24,001 nucleotides of DNA from positions 1 to 24,001 of the forward strand of contig JAVBLQ010000137.1 of assembly GCA_031553435.1 (NCBI GenBank), given 5' to 3'. The stretch is from JAVBLQ01 sp031553435 (GTDB lineage Bacteria; Bacteroidota; Bacteroidia; Bacteroidales; Azobacteroidaceae). The stretch's first letter is position 1; the number at the start of each line of letters is the position of its first letter. The translations under genes and the position numbers were made by a program. This document shows, in pieces, positions 7,702 through 16,500 of the stretch. The notes under the pieces are model-generated. The model saw only the letters and a list, made by a program, of their open reading frames with translations. It was not told the DNA's origin and searched no databases.

Positions 7702-8454
7702 ATGAATCTAAGTGACGTAAATATTTTTTTAAAGGAAATCGGTATTAATAATGATAAAGAATTTCCTGCTTCTTATTTCAATTTGCTGGATGCTTTTTCC
7801 AGATTGATGGGAGAAAGCATTCTTATCCTCGACTACTATAACCGGGGATTTGTATATGTTTCATCTAATCCATTGTTCTTATGTGGTTACAAACCGGAAG
7901 ATATTCAGGAAATGGGATATGCCTTTTATAAAAAAGTGGTAGTTGAGGATGACTTGAAAATGCTGATGGAAATTGATAGCAAAGGATATGAACTTTTTCA
8001 TCATCTTCCTTTGGAAGATCGTAGAAACTCGATGATATCATTCAACTATCGTTTGATTCATCCGGAAAATAAGGTGATCATGGTTAATCAGAAAAAGACG
8101 CCGCTTTTACTAACGGAGCAAGGAGATGTTCGCTATGCATTATGCGTTGTCAGCCTGTCTTCCTTCAACAATCCCGGAAATGTAGCAATAAAGGTGGATA
8201 ATAATATTTTAGAAAATTACACTTATTCGCTTGAAAGAAAGAAGTGGAACAAAAATGTAAGTGTCAAGATCACAAAAAGAGAAAAAGAAATCCTGCAATT
8301 AGCGGCACAAGGACATTCAAACGAAGAAATAGCCAATATTTTGTTTGTGAACGTTGGCACTATAAAATTTCATAAAACAAATATTTTTTCCAAATTGAAT
8401 GTGAAAAATATTACTGAAGCAATTATCTATGCCAGAAATAACAAGTTGTTGTAA
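7702..8454 (+). CDS. LuxR-type transcriptional regulator with PAS-like sensor domain
   Basis: 250 residues from the ATG at 7702 (a TTG four codons upstream is also open). The N-terminal ~150 residues look like a PAS fold: RLMGESILILDYYNRGFVYVSSNP followed by LCGYKPEDIQEMGYAFYKKVVVEDD is the usual PAS core. The C-terminal ~60 residues are a LuxR/GerE helix-turn-helix: TKREKEILQLAAQGHSNEEIA then a recognition helix with GTIKFHKTNIFSKLNVKN. Such one-component regulators are common in Bacteroidetes and bind DNA as dimers in response to an unknown ligand or partner. No phospho-receiver domain is present. It is preceded by a long non-coding stretch and ends 3 bases from the convergent NlpC/P60 gene, so targets cannot be inferred. 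Confidence 0.85.
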   Translation: MNLSDVNIFLKEIGINNDKEFPASYFNLLDAFSRLMGESILILDYYNRGFVYVSSNPLFLCGYKPEDIQEMGYAFYKKVVVEDDLKMLMEIDSKGYELFHHLPLEDRRNSMISFNYRLIHPENKVIMVNQKKTPLLLTEQGDVRYALCVVSLSSFNNPGNVAIKVDNNILENYTYSLERKKWNKNVSVKITKREKEILQLAAQGHSNEEIANILFVNVGTIKFHKTNIFSKLNVKNITEAIIYARNNKLL

Positions 8455-8457
8455 GAA

Positions 8458-9054
8458 CTAATTGATAGGATCAATATTTACTTCCAATTTCTCAATTACC
8501 GGAGGAATGACCTTATCTTCCAATATCCTTCTTATAGTCACAAGCCGTTTACTGTAATAATCTTTGGTTACAGCAGTAACTGTTACTCCATATTTCACGG
8601 AAGCATGTATAAAAGAGAAAGTTCCGTCTTCAAATACTTCGTAAATGATCCCGACGTGTCCGACTCTTTGTTGTTTTGCATTTCTTCCTTTGAAGAAAAC
8701 CAAATCGCCTTTTCTTATATTATTTCTTTTAACCTCAACACCTTCAGAGGATTGGCTTTGTGCCGTACGGGTTAAATCATATCCGAAATGACGGAAAACA
8801 AAAGAAGAGAATCCTGAACAATCAAAGTTTTTAGTTCCGTTAGCACCTAATCTATAAGGAGTGTTCAAATAACTATAAGCATAGTTGATCAATGAATCAG
8901 ACAGGTTAACTTGCAATTCTTCTTCTAACTGCGTCATCTTTAGTTTACGACCATTTTCTATCGAAGCTATTGTTTCCTGGGAAAAAACACTTGTCAATGA
9001 AGCCGAAATAAAAAACGCAAACACTAATGAGGTTAGTTTTATTTTATAATTCAT
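8458..9054 (-). CDS. Exported NlpC/P60 (C40) peptidoglycan hydrolase
   Basis: 198 residues. An N-terminal signal peptide (positively charged start, hydrophobic core LVFAFFISASL, likely cleavage after about residue 25) sends it to the periplasm. The NlpC/P60 papain-like domain spans about residues 50-175, with catalytic C79 in FDCSGF, H133 in VGHVGI and the third polar residue H150 in FIHAS. These enzymes cut gamma-D-Glu-meso-DAP peptide bonds in the wall. The usual N-terminal SH3 targeting domain is missing, so this is a minimal version. The gene lies 71 bases after the serine palmitoyltransferase gene and may share its transcript. No terminator separates it from the convergent regulator. Confidence 0.88.
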   Translation of the reverse strand: MNYKIKLTSLVFAFFISASLTSVFSQETIASIENGRKLKMTQLEEELQVNLSDSLINYAYSYLNTPYRLGANGTKNFDCSGFSSFVFRHFGYDLTRTAQSQSSEGVEVKRNNIRKGDLVFFKGRNAKQQRVGHVGIIYEVFEDGTFSFIHASVKYGVTVTAVTKDYYSKRLVTIRRILEDKVIPPVIEKLEVNIDPIN

Positions 9055-9125
9055 ATCTATAAAATCTAGTTCTATCTTCTTTAATCTTTGTTCTTTTGTC
9101 TCATGAATAAACCTTCTACAATTAT

Positions 9126-10331
9126 TTATACATTGACTATTTCGCTGTTAAGTACACCTACTTGTTTGAAACATTTTTCAATCTTTTCCAACGCTTTGTC
9201 TAATTGCTCGAAAGTATGCGTAGCCATCAGAGAGAAGCGAATCAAAGTATCGCTTGGAGCAACTGCAGGAGATACCACCGGATTCACAAAAATACCTTCA
9301 TCAAAAAGCATTTTTGTTAAAAGGAAAGTTTTATCGTTATCTCTCACATACAATGGAATGATTGGCGTGGAAGTATGGCCGATCTCACATCCCATATTCC
9401 GGAATCCTTCCAAAGCATAATCCGTTAATTTCCAGAGATGTTCGATTCTTTCAGGTTCGGCAATCATAATATCGAGAGCCGCGCTCGCAGCCGCTGTTGC
9501 CGAAGGAGTGTTACTTGCACTGAAAATATATGAACGGGAGTTGTGACGCAGGTAGTTGATAATGTTTTCATCGGCAGCAATAAATCCTCCGATAGAGGCA
9601 AGTGATTTGCTGAAAGTGCCCATGATTAAATCAACATGATCGGTAACACCGAAATGGTCGCAGGTACCGCGTCCATGTTTTCCGAGTACGCCTAAACCAT
9701 GCGCTTCATCAACCATGATATTGGCATTGTATTTTTTTGAAAGTCTGACAATTTCCGGCAGATTGGCAATGTCGCCTTCCATACTGAATACACCATCCAC
9801 AACAATTAATTTGACTTTATCCGGATCGCATTTTTTCAGTTGCTTTTCCAGGGAGTACATATCATTGTGTTTGAATTTTAATTTGGTGGAAAAGGAAAGA
9901 CGGTGTCCTTCGATAATGGAAGCATGATCTAATTCGTCCCAAATGATATAGTCTTCCCGACCGGTAACACAAGAAACGACTCCTAAATTGACTTGAAACC
10001 CTGTAGAATACACAATAGCGTCTTTTTTACCTACGAATTGCGCCAGTTTTTTCTCAAGTTCAACATGTATATCTAATGTTCCATTCAAAAAACGGCTTCC
10101 GGCCATTCCTGTTCCGTATTTTTTAATGGCATTGATTGCAGCTTCTTTTACCTTAGGATGGTTAGTCAAACCAAGATAGGCATTAGAGCCGAACATTAAA
10201 ACTTTTTTTCCACTAATAGTAACTTCTGTATCTTGGTCACTTTCGATTTCTCTGAAATATGGATATAATCCTGCTGCCTTCGCTCTCTGGGGAGCATCAT
10301 ACAACCCTAATTTTTGGCTTAAAATATTCAT
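9126..10331 (-). CDS. spt: Serine palmitoyltransferase (PLP-dependent alpha-oxoamine synthase)
   Basis: 401 residues of the alpha-oxoamine synthase family. The enzyme condenses L-serine with palmitoyl-CoA (or a branched relative) to 3-ketodihydrosphingosine, the first step of the sphingolipid synthesis found in Bacteroidales. Motifs: MFGSNAYLGLT (residues 46-56), GTGMAGSRFLNGT (73-85), DHASIIEG with the substrate-stacking H136, VDEAHG (D208) and TFSKS with the PLP lysine K242. Wording across the protein (for example LRHNSRSYIFSASNTP, IPLYVRDNDKTFL) matches the Bacteroides enzyme better than BioF or Kbl, and no biotin genes are nearby. BioF (8-amino-7-oxononanoate synthase) remains the main alternative by family. 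It is soluble, in contrast to the eukaryotic heterodimer. Confidence 0.85.
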   Translation of the reverse strand: MNILSQKLGLYDAPQRAKAAGLYPYFREIESDQDTEVTISGKKVLMFGSNAYLGLTNHPKVKEAAINAIKKYGTGMAGSRFLNGTLDIHVELEKKLAQFVGKKDAIVYSTGFQVNLGVVSCVTGREDYIIWDELDHASIIEGHRLSFSTKLKFKHNDMYSLEKQLKKCDPDKVKLIVVDGVFSMEGDIANLPEIVRLSKKYNANIMVDEAHGLGVLGKHGRGTCDHFGVTDHVDLIMGTFSKSLASIGGFIAADENIINYLRHNSRSYIFSASNTPSATAAASAALDIMIAEPERIEHLWKLTDYALEGFRNMGCEIGHTSTPIIPLYVRDNDKTFLLTKMLFDEGIFVNPVVSPAVAPSDTLIRFSLMATHTFEQLDKALEKIEKCFKQVGVLNSEIVNV

Positions 10332-10383
10332 ATTGAAGCTAATATCGATATTTAGATAAAATGCCTTAGAAAAAAGCAGGCTG

Positions 10384-10391
10384 CAAAGTTA
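10384..10391 (-). promoter_or_regulatory. Promoter -7 element of the spt transcript
   Basis: TAACTTTG on the minus strand fits TAnnTTTG and lies 52 bases upstream of the spt ATG. No good -33 TTG is seen at the expected 19-21 base spacing, so the call rests on the -7 match and position. Confidence 0.5.
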
Positions 10392-10438
10392 GTAAAGAAA
10401 TCAATATAAGATTATCTTTTATTTCACTTTTTTTAATT

Positions 10439-12001
10439 TTAATCTATAAAATTATGAATAACCAATTGTTCAGCACACCTTTCACCGTCAATTGCAGCCG
10501 ATACGATTCCTCCGGCATATCCGGCTCCTTCGCCACAGGGATATAAATTTCTGATCCTGATATGTTGCAAACTTTCTTTATCTCTTAATATGCGGACAGG
10601 AGAAGACGTGCGGGTTTCAACACCTATCAGAATGGCTTCATTGGTAAGAAATCCTTTCGCGTTCCTGGCAAAATGTTTAAGACCTTCTCTTAGTCGTGTA
10701 GAAATCAATTCAGGCATCCAGAAATGAAGTGGAGATGAAATAAGTCCCGGAGAATAAGAAGAATCAGGCAAATCTGCCGATAGTTTTTTGTTGACAAAAT
10801 CACTCATCCTTTGTGCCGGAGCCGTCTGCCGGTGATTTCCGTTGATCCAGCAAGTATTTTCCAGATATTCCTGGAATTTTAATAAAGAATGGTTGCCGTA
10901 TTGCGCATAGTCCGGTATATCTTCAGGATGTATTTCGACCACCATTCCCGAATTGGCCCAACGGGAACCTCGGTTGGAAGGCGACATACCATTGACAACC
11001 AACTGCTTATCACCACTTCCTGCAGGAACCACAAATCCACCCGGACACATGCAAAACGAGTAAACGCCTCTGCCTGCAATCTGGCCGACAAAACTATATT
11101 CTGCCGGAGGAAGAAACTCTCCTCTTCCTTCAGGAGAATGATATTGAATCTGATCTATCAGTTGTTGAGGATGTTCCAACCGCACACCCATGGCAATGCT
11201 CTTGGCTTCCGTTTCGATCCGGTTGTTGTGCAAGTGATAATACACATCCCTGGCCGAATGTCCGGTTGCTAAAATAACCGGCCCGAAAAAGCATTCTCCA
11301 TGATGGGTTTCGATTCCTTTGATTTCTTCATTTTCGATAATCAACCGATCCATCCGGGTTTGAAAATGAATTTCACCGCCGGATCGAATGATGGTGTTGC
11401 GAATATTTTCAATCACTGTAGGCAATTTATCCGTCCCGATATGAGGATGTGCGTCATAAAGAATGGAAGGGCTGGCTCCGTGCTGACAAAATATTTGCAG
11501 GATTTTTTCTACGGATCCTCTTTTTTTACTTCGCGTATGGAGTTTGCCGTCGGAATAAGCTCCAGCTCCACCTTCTCCGAAACAATAGTTGGATTCGGGA
11601 TTGATTTTTTGTTCTCTGCTGATAAGGGCAATATCTTTTCTCCGTTCATGCACGTCTTTTCCGCGTTCAACAACAATCGGTTTTCGTCCGAGTTCAATCA
11701 GGCGAAGCGCAGCAAATAAACCTCCGGGTCCGGCCCCCACAACAATAACCGGTTTTTTGTCTGAAACATCCTGATATTGAATGGAGGGAAACAGTTCCTC
11801 ATCCGGAAGTTCATTGATAAATACCCTTAAAGTAAGGTTGATGAAAATAGTGCGTTGCCGGGCATCTATCGAACGTTTGATGATTCTGACGGCCTGAATT
11901 TCATTCATCGCAATGCCTTGTTCTTTGGAAACAAAGGCTTTGAGCGACTGTTCTGATGCTGCCTGTTGAGGCAGTAGACGGTATTGTAGTTCTTTAATCA
12001 T
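10439..12001 (-). CDS. FAD-dependent oxidoreductase of the COG2509 type
   Basis: 520 residues of the widely conserved, poorly characterised NAD(P)/FAD-dependent dehydrogenase family COG2509. About 80 N-terminal residues form a small domain ahead of the dinucleotide-binding Rossmann fold VIVVGAGPGG (residues 85-94). ERGKDVHERRKD follows as the ribose-contacting strand, then the family block YCFGEGGAGAYSDGKLHTR and VILATGHSARDV. CMCPGGFVVPA and YPCGEGAGYAGGIVSAAIDGERCAE (FAD-binding C-terminal GD-like motif) complete it. No membrane segment is seen. The substrate is unknown for the family. It starts 38 bases after the radA stop and probably shares its transcript; the pairing gives no clear functional link. 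Confidence 0.85.
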   Translation of the reverse strand: MIKELQYRLLPQQAASEQSLKAFVSKEQGIAMNEIQAVRIIKRSIDARQRTIFINLTLRVFINELPDEELFPSIQYQDVSDKKPVIVVGAGPGGLFAALRLIELGRKPIVVERGKDVHERRKDIALISREQKINPESNYCFGEGGAGAYSDGKLHTRSKKRGSVEKILQIFCQHGASPSILYDAHPHIGTDKLPTVIENIRNTIIRSGGEIHFQTRMDRLIIENEEIKGIETHHGECFFGPVILATGHSARDVYYHLHNNRIETEAKSIAMGVRLEHPQQLIDQIQYHSPEGRGEFLPPAEYSFVGQIAGRGVYSFCMCPGGFVVPAGSGDKQLVVNGMSPSNRGSRWANSGMVVEIHPEDIPDYAQYGNHSLLKFQEYLENTCWINGNHRQTAPAQRMSDFVNKKLSADLPDSSYSPGLISSPLHFWMPELISTRLREGLKHFARNAKGFLTNEAILIGVETRTSSPVRILRDKESLQHIRIRNLYPCGEGAGYAGGIVSAAIDGERCAEQLVIHNFID

Positions 12002-12039
12002 TTTTAATTTATACCACCTGGGAGGGGGCAGGCGTGATT

Positions 12040-13407
12040 TTATCCGAAGAGTTCCCTGAAAGCCTCCTCCACCTTCCTGACCTGGATGATTTTAATTTTC
12101 ATTTTCTTTGAATCAAAACCTTTCAGGTTGTTTTGGGGAATAATTATTTGACGAAATCCTAATTTTTCTGCTTCTTGTATTCGCTGTTCGATTCTGTTTA
12201 CAGGACGAATTTCTCCCGACAGTCCGACTTCTCCGCACATACAAATTTCTCTATCGATAGAAACGTCCAGGCTCGAAGACAATACAGCACTGATAACGGA
12301 CAAATCGATGGCCGGGTCATTTACCCTTAAACCTCCGGCAATATTGAGGAAAACGTCTTTCTGAATCAACTTGAATCCGGCTCTTTTTTCGAGTACGGCA
12401 AGCAACATGTTCATTCTCCGAATATCAAATCCGGTCGAACTTCGTTGCGGGGTACCATATGCGGCAGTACTGACCAACGCCTGCGTTTCGATCAGGAAAG
12501 GGCGTACTCCCTCAACGGCTGCGGCAATAGCTACTCCGCTCAGACCTTCGTGATTTTGTGTGAGCAATAGTTCGGAAGGATTGCTGACTTCACGCAGTCC
12601 GTTTTGACGCATTTCGTAAATACCCAGTTCTGCCGTGCTTCCGAACCGGTTTTTTATATTCCTCAAAATCCGGTACATGTAATGTTGATCGCCTTCAAAT
12701 TGCAGCACTGTATCAACAATATGTTCCAGGACTTTAGGTCCGGCAATATTTCCTTCCTTATTAATATGTCCGATCAGTAAAACGGGAGTTCCGGTTTCCT
12801 TGGCAAATTTGAGGATGGATGCGGAACATTCGCGCACCTGGGAAACACTTCCCGGAGACGATTCGACCGTTTCCGTAAAAACGGTCTGGATAGAATCGAC
12901 AATCACCAGATCGGGTTGTACATTTTTTATATGGACAAAAATCTGTTCGAGAGAAGTTTCACAAAGAACGTAACAATTCGGATTGGCATGACCCAGTCTT
13001 TCCGCCCTTAGTTTCAATTGTTTGGCGCTTTCTTCTCCTGAAATGTATAATGTTTTGAAATGCTTCAGATTTAAAACGGTTTGCAGTATCAAAGTCGATT
13101 TTCCGATTCCGGGTTCTCCACCGATCAATACCAGAGAACCGGGAACTAAACCGCCACCGAGGACTCTGTTTAATTCGCCGTCAGACATATCCATCCGGAT
13201 TTCTTCTTTGGTCTCGATTTCGTGTAACAATACAGGCTTCGACTTCGGGGCATCGTGACCGGAATAGCTTCGTTGCGGAGTCGGGTTTTTAGCAATAATT
13301 TCTTCTACATAGGTATTCCACTCTCCGCAAGAAGGGCATTTACCGACCCATTTGGGGGAATCGGCTCCACAATTTGAACAGACAAAAACTGTTTTGGTCT
13401 TAGCCAT
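12040..13407 (-). CDS. radA: DNA repair protein RadA (Sms)
   Basis: 455 residues, the standard size. RadA is a RecA-like ATPase that drives branch migration of recombination intermediates. The N-terminal zinc finger has C10, C13, C24 and C27. The Walker A GGEPGIGKST lies at about residues 95-104, with Walker B around PDLVIVDSIQT. The RadA-specific KNRFGS motif is present at about 250. The C-terminal Lon-protease-like domain (GGLRVNDPAIDLSV onward) lacks protease function in the family. All parts are intact. The gene lies 95 bases downstream of the tamB-like gene, with a 10-bp inverted repeat in that gap. Confidence 0.96.
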   Translation of the reverse strand: MAKTKTVFVCSNCGADSPKWVGKCPSCGEWNTYVEEIIAKNPTPQRSYSGHDAPKSKPVLLHEIETKEEIRMDMSDGELNRVLGGGLVPGSLVLIGGEPGIGKSTLILQTVLNLKHFKTLYISGEESAKQLKLRAERLGHANPNCYVLCETSLEQIFVHIKNVQPDLVIVDSIQTVFTETVESSPGSVSQVRECSASILKFAKETGTPVLLIGHINKEGNIAGPKVLEHIVDTVLQFEGDQHYMYRILRNIKNRFGSTAELGIYEMRQNGLREVSNPSELLLTQNHEGLSGVAIAAAVEGVRPFLIETQALVSTAAYGTPQRSSTGFDIRRMNMLLAVLEKRAGFKLIQKDVFLNIAGGLRVNDPAIDLSVISAVLSSSLDVSIDREICMCGEVGLSGEIRPVNRIEQRIQEAEKLGFRQIIIPQNNLKGFDSKKMKIKIIQVRKVEEAFRELFG

Positions 13408-13441
13408 CGTTTAAATTAAAAATTAAAAGTTAAAAATTAAG

Positions 13442-13500
13442 ATTTATAGGCGAAAAACTCTTATCTTTTGCCTTTCAACCTTTGCCCTTTGCCTATAAAT
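13442..13500. repeat. Inverted repeat between the tamB-like gene and radA
   Basis: ATTTATAGGC (13442-13451) pairs perfectly with GCCTATAAAT (13491-13500) across a 39-base loop holding pyrimidine-rich direct repeats (TTTGCC, three near-copies). It starts 2 bases beyond the TamB stop codon. It could be a weak terminator or RNA-stability element between tamB and radA. No T-tract follows, so a standard intrinsic terminator is unlikely. Confidence 0.55.
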
Positions 13501-13502
13501 TA

Positions 13503-16500
13503 TCAATCCTGTTTTTTCTTAAAGAAGATGAAAGCATTCGTCGAATCATTGCTGATGGGTTTGGATGGCGCCAACGGCATCAATTTCTTTTTCCTCCGGA
13601 AAAGATCGTACAGATGATCGAAATCTTTCCGGAACATGATTCCTACGCCTTGTGTTGTAGGGGCTGTTCTCAAATAATAATAATCATTATTGTAATGATT
13701 GTAGGCTTTTAACCGGATTTCTCCGCTTCTGGTAAGCTTGTATTCAAGATCGAAATCTCCCACAAATCCCTGATTTTTTTCTGACGCGACAGTATTGCTT
13801 CTATATCCGATATTTCCGTTAATTATCAATCTGTTATCCAATAATTGACTGGACAACAACAATTCATATTCTGATTGCGTGTATTCTTCGGCCTGATTTC
13901 CGGTACGGATATTGGTTCCTATTTTGAGATTATCGTTGATTGTTCCGAATAAATTGGACAAAGTCGATGTAGCGACATAAGTCAAATCTCCGGCATTGCG
14001 GTTGTTATTGCCGGCATCTTCGGTATAAAATTGTCCCAAAGCCAGGAGATAGATGATTTGCCGGTTCATCATATCTTCGCTTCCGATCACGTTTTTGACT
14101 TGTCTTTCCAATTCCTGGTCAGCGCCGGGAAGTTCCAGGTCGAAGTTCACATTAGGCCGTTGCATATCTCCAGTAATATTCAAAATACAATTGACCGGTA
14201 CTGTATTGTTTTTTGAAGATGAAACCAGCATCGTGGAACTGATCTCACCCGGATCTGCCCGGAGCGAATACATCGCATGTATATCGAGAATGGCAGCCAT
14301 GGGGTCTCCGCGGAATGTGACTGTGCTTCCGTCTCTTATCGCGAAATCTTTGTAAATAAGCTGTTGTAAGCTAAAATTATACATTCCGTGGTCAATCTTA
14401 TAAGAGCCATATAAACGGGGTTCCATCTTTGTTCCGTATTGAAACAAAAGTTTTCCTCTTCCATAACCCTTGATTTTATCGCCTCCTACCGGATCTACAA
14501 TCAACTCGACATTGACATCGGGTGTGGCATCCACATTCAGGTTGAATTTAATATCCGTTCCTGAAGAAGATTGAGCTGTTGCTGTTTGTTTAACTGTTTT
14601 TTCCGTATTTTCCGCAACCGTTTTTTTCTTGGAAACGAAATTAATAAAATTGTATTCGGTAATATCTTCATACTCCATAAAGTTCATGGAAATCCCGGAG
14701 TTGGGATTGGTGCGCATGGAAACATCTATGTCTATATTTTTCTCCGTTCCCTTCAGAGTCACATTTCCGGATCCGAATATCCTTCCCCAATAAAATGGGT
14801 TTTGTTTTTCGGTGGTATTCAACATCAGCATGTTGTTGGCCGTGACATTGGCGAAAAAATGAAAATTCGAAAACTTTTTATGTTTCACGTAGCCGTTGGC
14901 CAATGCGGTATGCCCATATCTATCACGGAATGTTATGTTTTTTATGGTGATTTCTTCAGGACGGCAACGCACCGTATCGGTAAATGTATAGTAGGTGTTC
15001 AGCAGTTCGATGCCGAAACCTCCGTCTCTCACAAAAACATCGCCTTCAACCGTCGGACGATTCAGGTCACCAAACAGGTGCATATCTCCTGTGATCTTTC
15101 CGGAAACATTCTGGGCTACTTTTTTCATATATTTATTCAGGAAAGAAGCGTCTCCGTTGTGCGCATCAAAATGTATCGAAAGTTCTTCTTTCACAGGATA
15201 AATAATGCCGTTTACTTTGACGTGTGTAGTATCATTCTTAAAAATATTACCAAGCATTACGATTCCCTGACGTCCTTCGTCCCAAGTTCCTTTCAGATCC
15301 AGATCTCCGAAATGCGTATTATTGAATGAAAAGTCTCTGACATCGAGTTCCGTAGATAATTTCCTTGTTTTATACACATCGTTGAGTTCCACATGCCCGG
15401 TAGCCGTTCCGCCAAATTCCAACGCTTCGATGTTTAAGGTATTAAAGATATATTCCAGGTCTATTTTATTCAGTGCAACAGCCAATTGTTCTTCCGGATC
15501 TTTAGAGACGACTCCTGCAATCTTCAGGAATTGATCATCGTGATTGACAAAAATATCTTTCACCGAAACTCTGCCCGACTCAACAATCACGGATGCCGGA
15601 TGTATATTCCATGTCTTTTCATTGATTATGAGCTGTGCAGGGGCAATATTGGTTGCTATCCTCAGAGGGTTTTTCTGATCCGGTTTTGAAAAAACGGTTG
15701 AAAGTAATATTTCTCCCCCGCTTTTTCCGGCAAGGGAATTCCATTTAAGTTTAGTGTTAAGAATGTCATTATCGGCTTTTAATTCAAGAGACAAATCATT
15801 TTTAGCTTTCTTGGAAATCATTATTCCCTTAAAGTTCATATAGGCTTCATTACCGGGATTTTCAAGTGACAGATGTCCTGATTCAACTTTGAGTCCTTTC
15901 ACTTTGAAAGCGGGAAGATTTGCATCCAGTTTAATTTTATCCTGCTGATTATCATAATGTCCTGAAATCCGGGCTTTGTCATATAAGATGAAAGGAAGAT
16001 CCAGAATTTCAGACAATTGTTCCGTATTTTCCACTGTGAAATCGAATGTAAAATCATTCTTCGTATTGATTTTTTTCTTGTCGTCTTTGATTAAAGAAGG
16101 GAAAAATTGCTGCATCGTATGCATTACCGCTGGTCCGATATCTGCAAAAGAATAAGCGCCGGTGATATCACCTGATAAAATGCCCGAACGGATCTTGACC
16201 AAACGGTTGCTTTCTTCTCCTGACGCCGAAATATTCAGGGAATCTAAAGCGATATTTCCTTTGGAAGTATTGAAATAAAAATGATCGAGGCCGATATTTC
16301 CGATCAGGTTGTCCACATTATTTCCTGTAAAATTGGAATTGATAACAAAGGATAGATCGGTGTTTTTATATTTTCCGTTGAGATTGAGATTATCCAGGTT
16401 TATATGTCTGGCTTCGGCATGGAAATTGAATTCGGAAGCTTTTCCTTTCAGGTTGAAGAGTCCTTCGGCAAATAGTTTCCCGTCAGGATTATCGATATCT

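Noticed and set aside
7503..7715. 70-codon plus-strand ORF before the LuxR-type regulator
   Set aside because: Composition is that of AT-rich intergenic DNA, it overlaps the regulator start out of frame, and no family is recognised.
14571..15329. 252-codon plus-strand ORF inside the tamB-like gene
   Set aside because: It is antisense to a well-supported coding region, has no recognisable domain, and several similar plus-strand frames occur along the same gene because of its composition.
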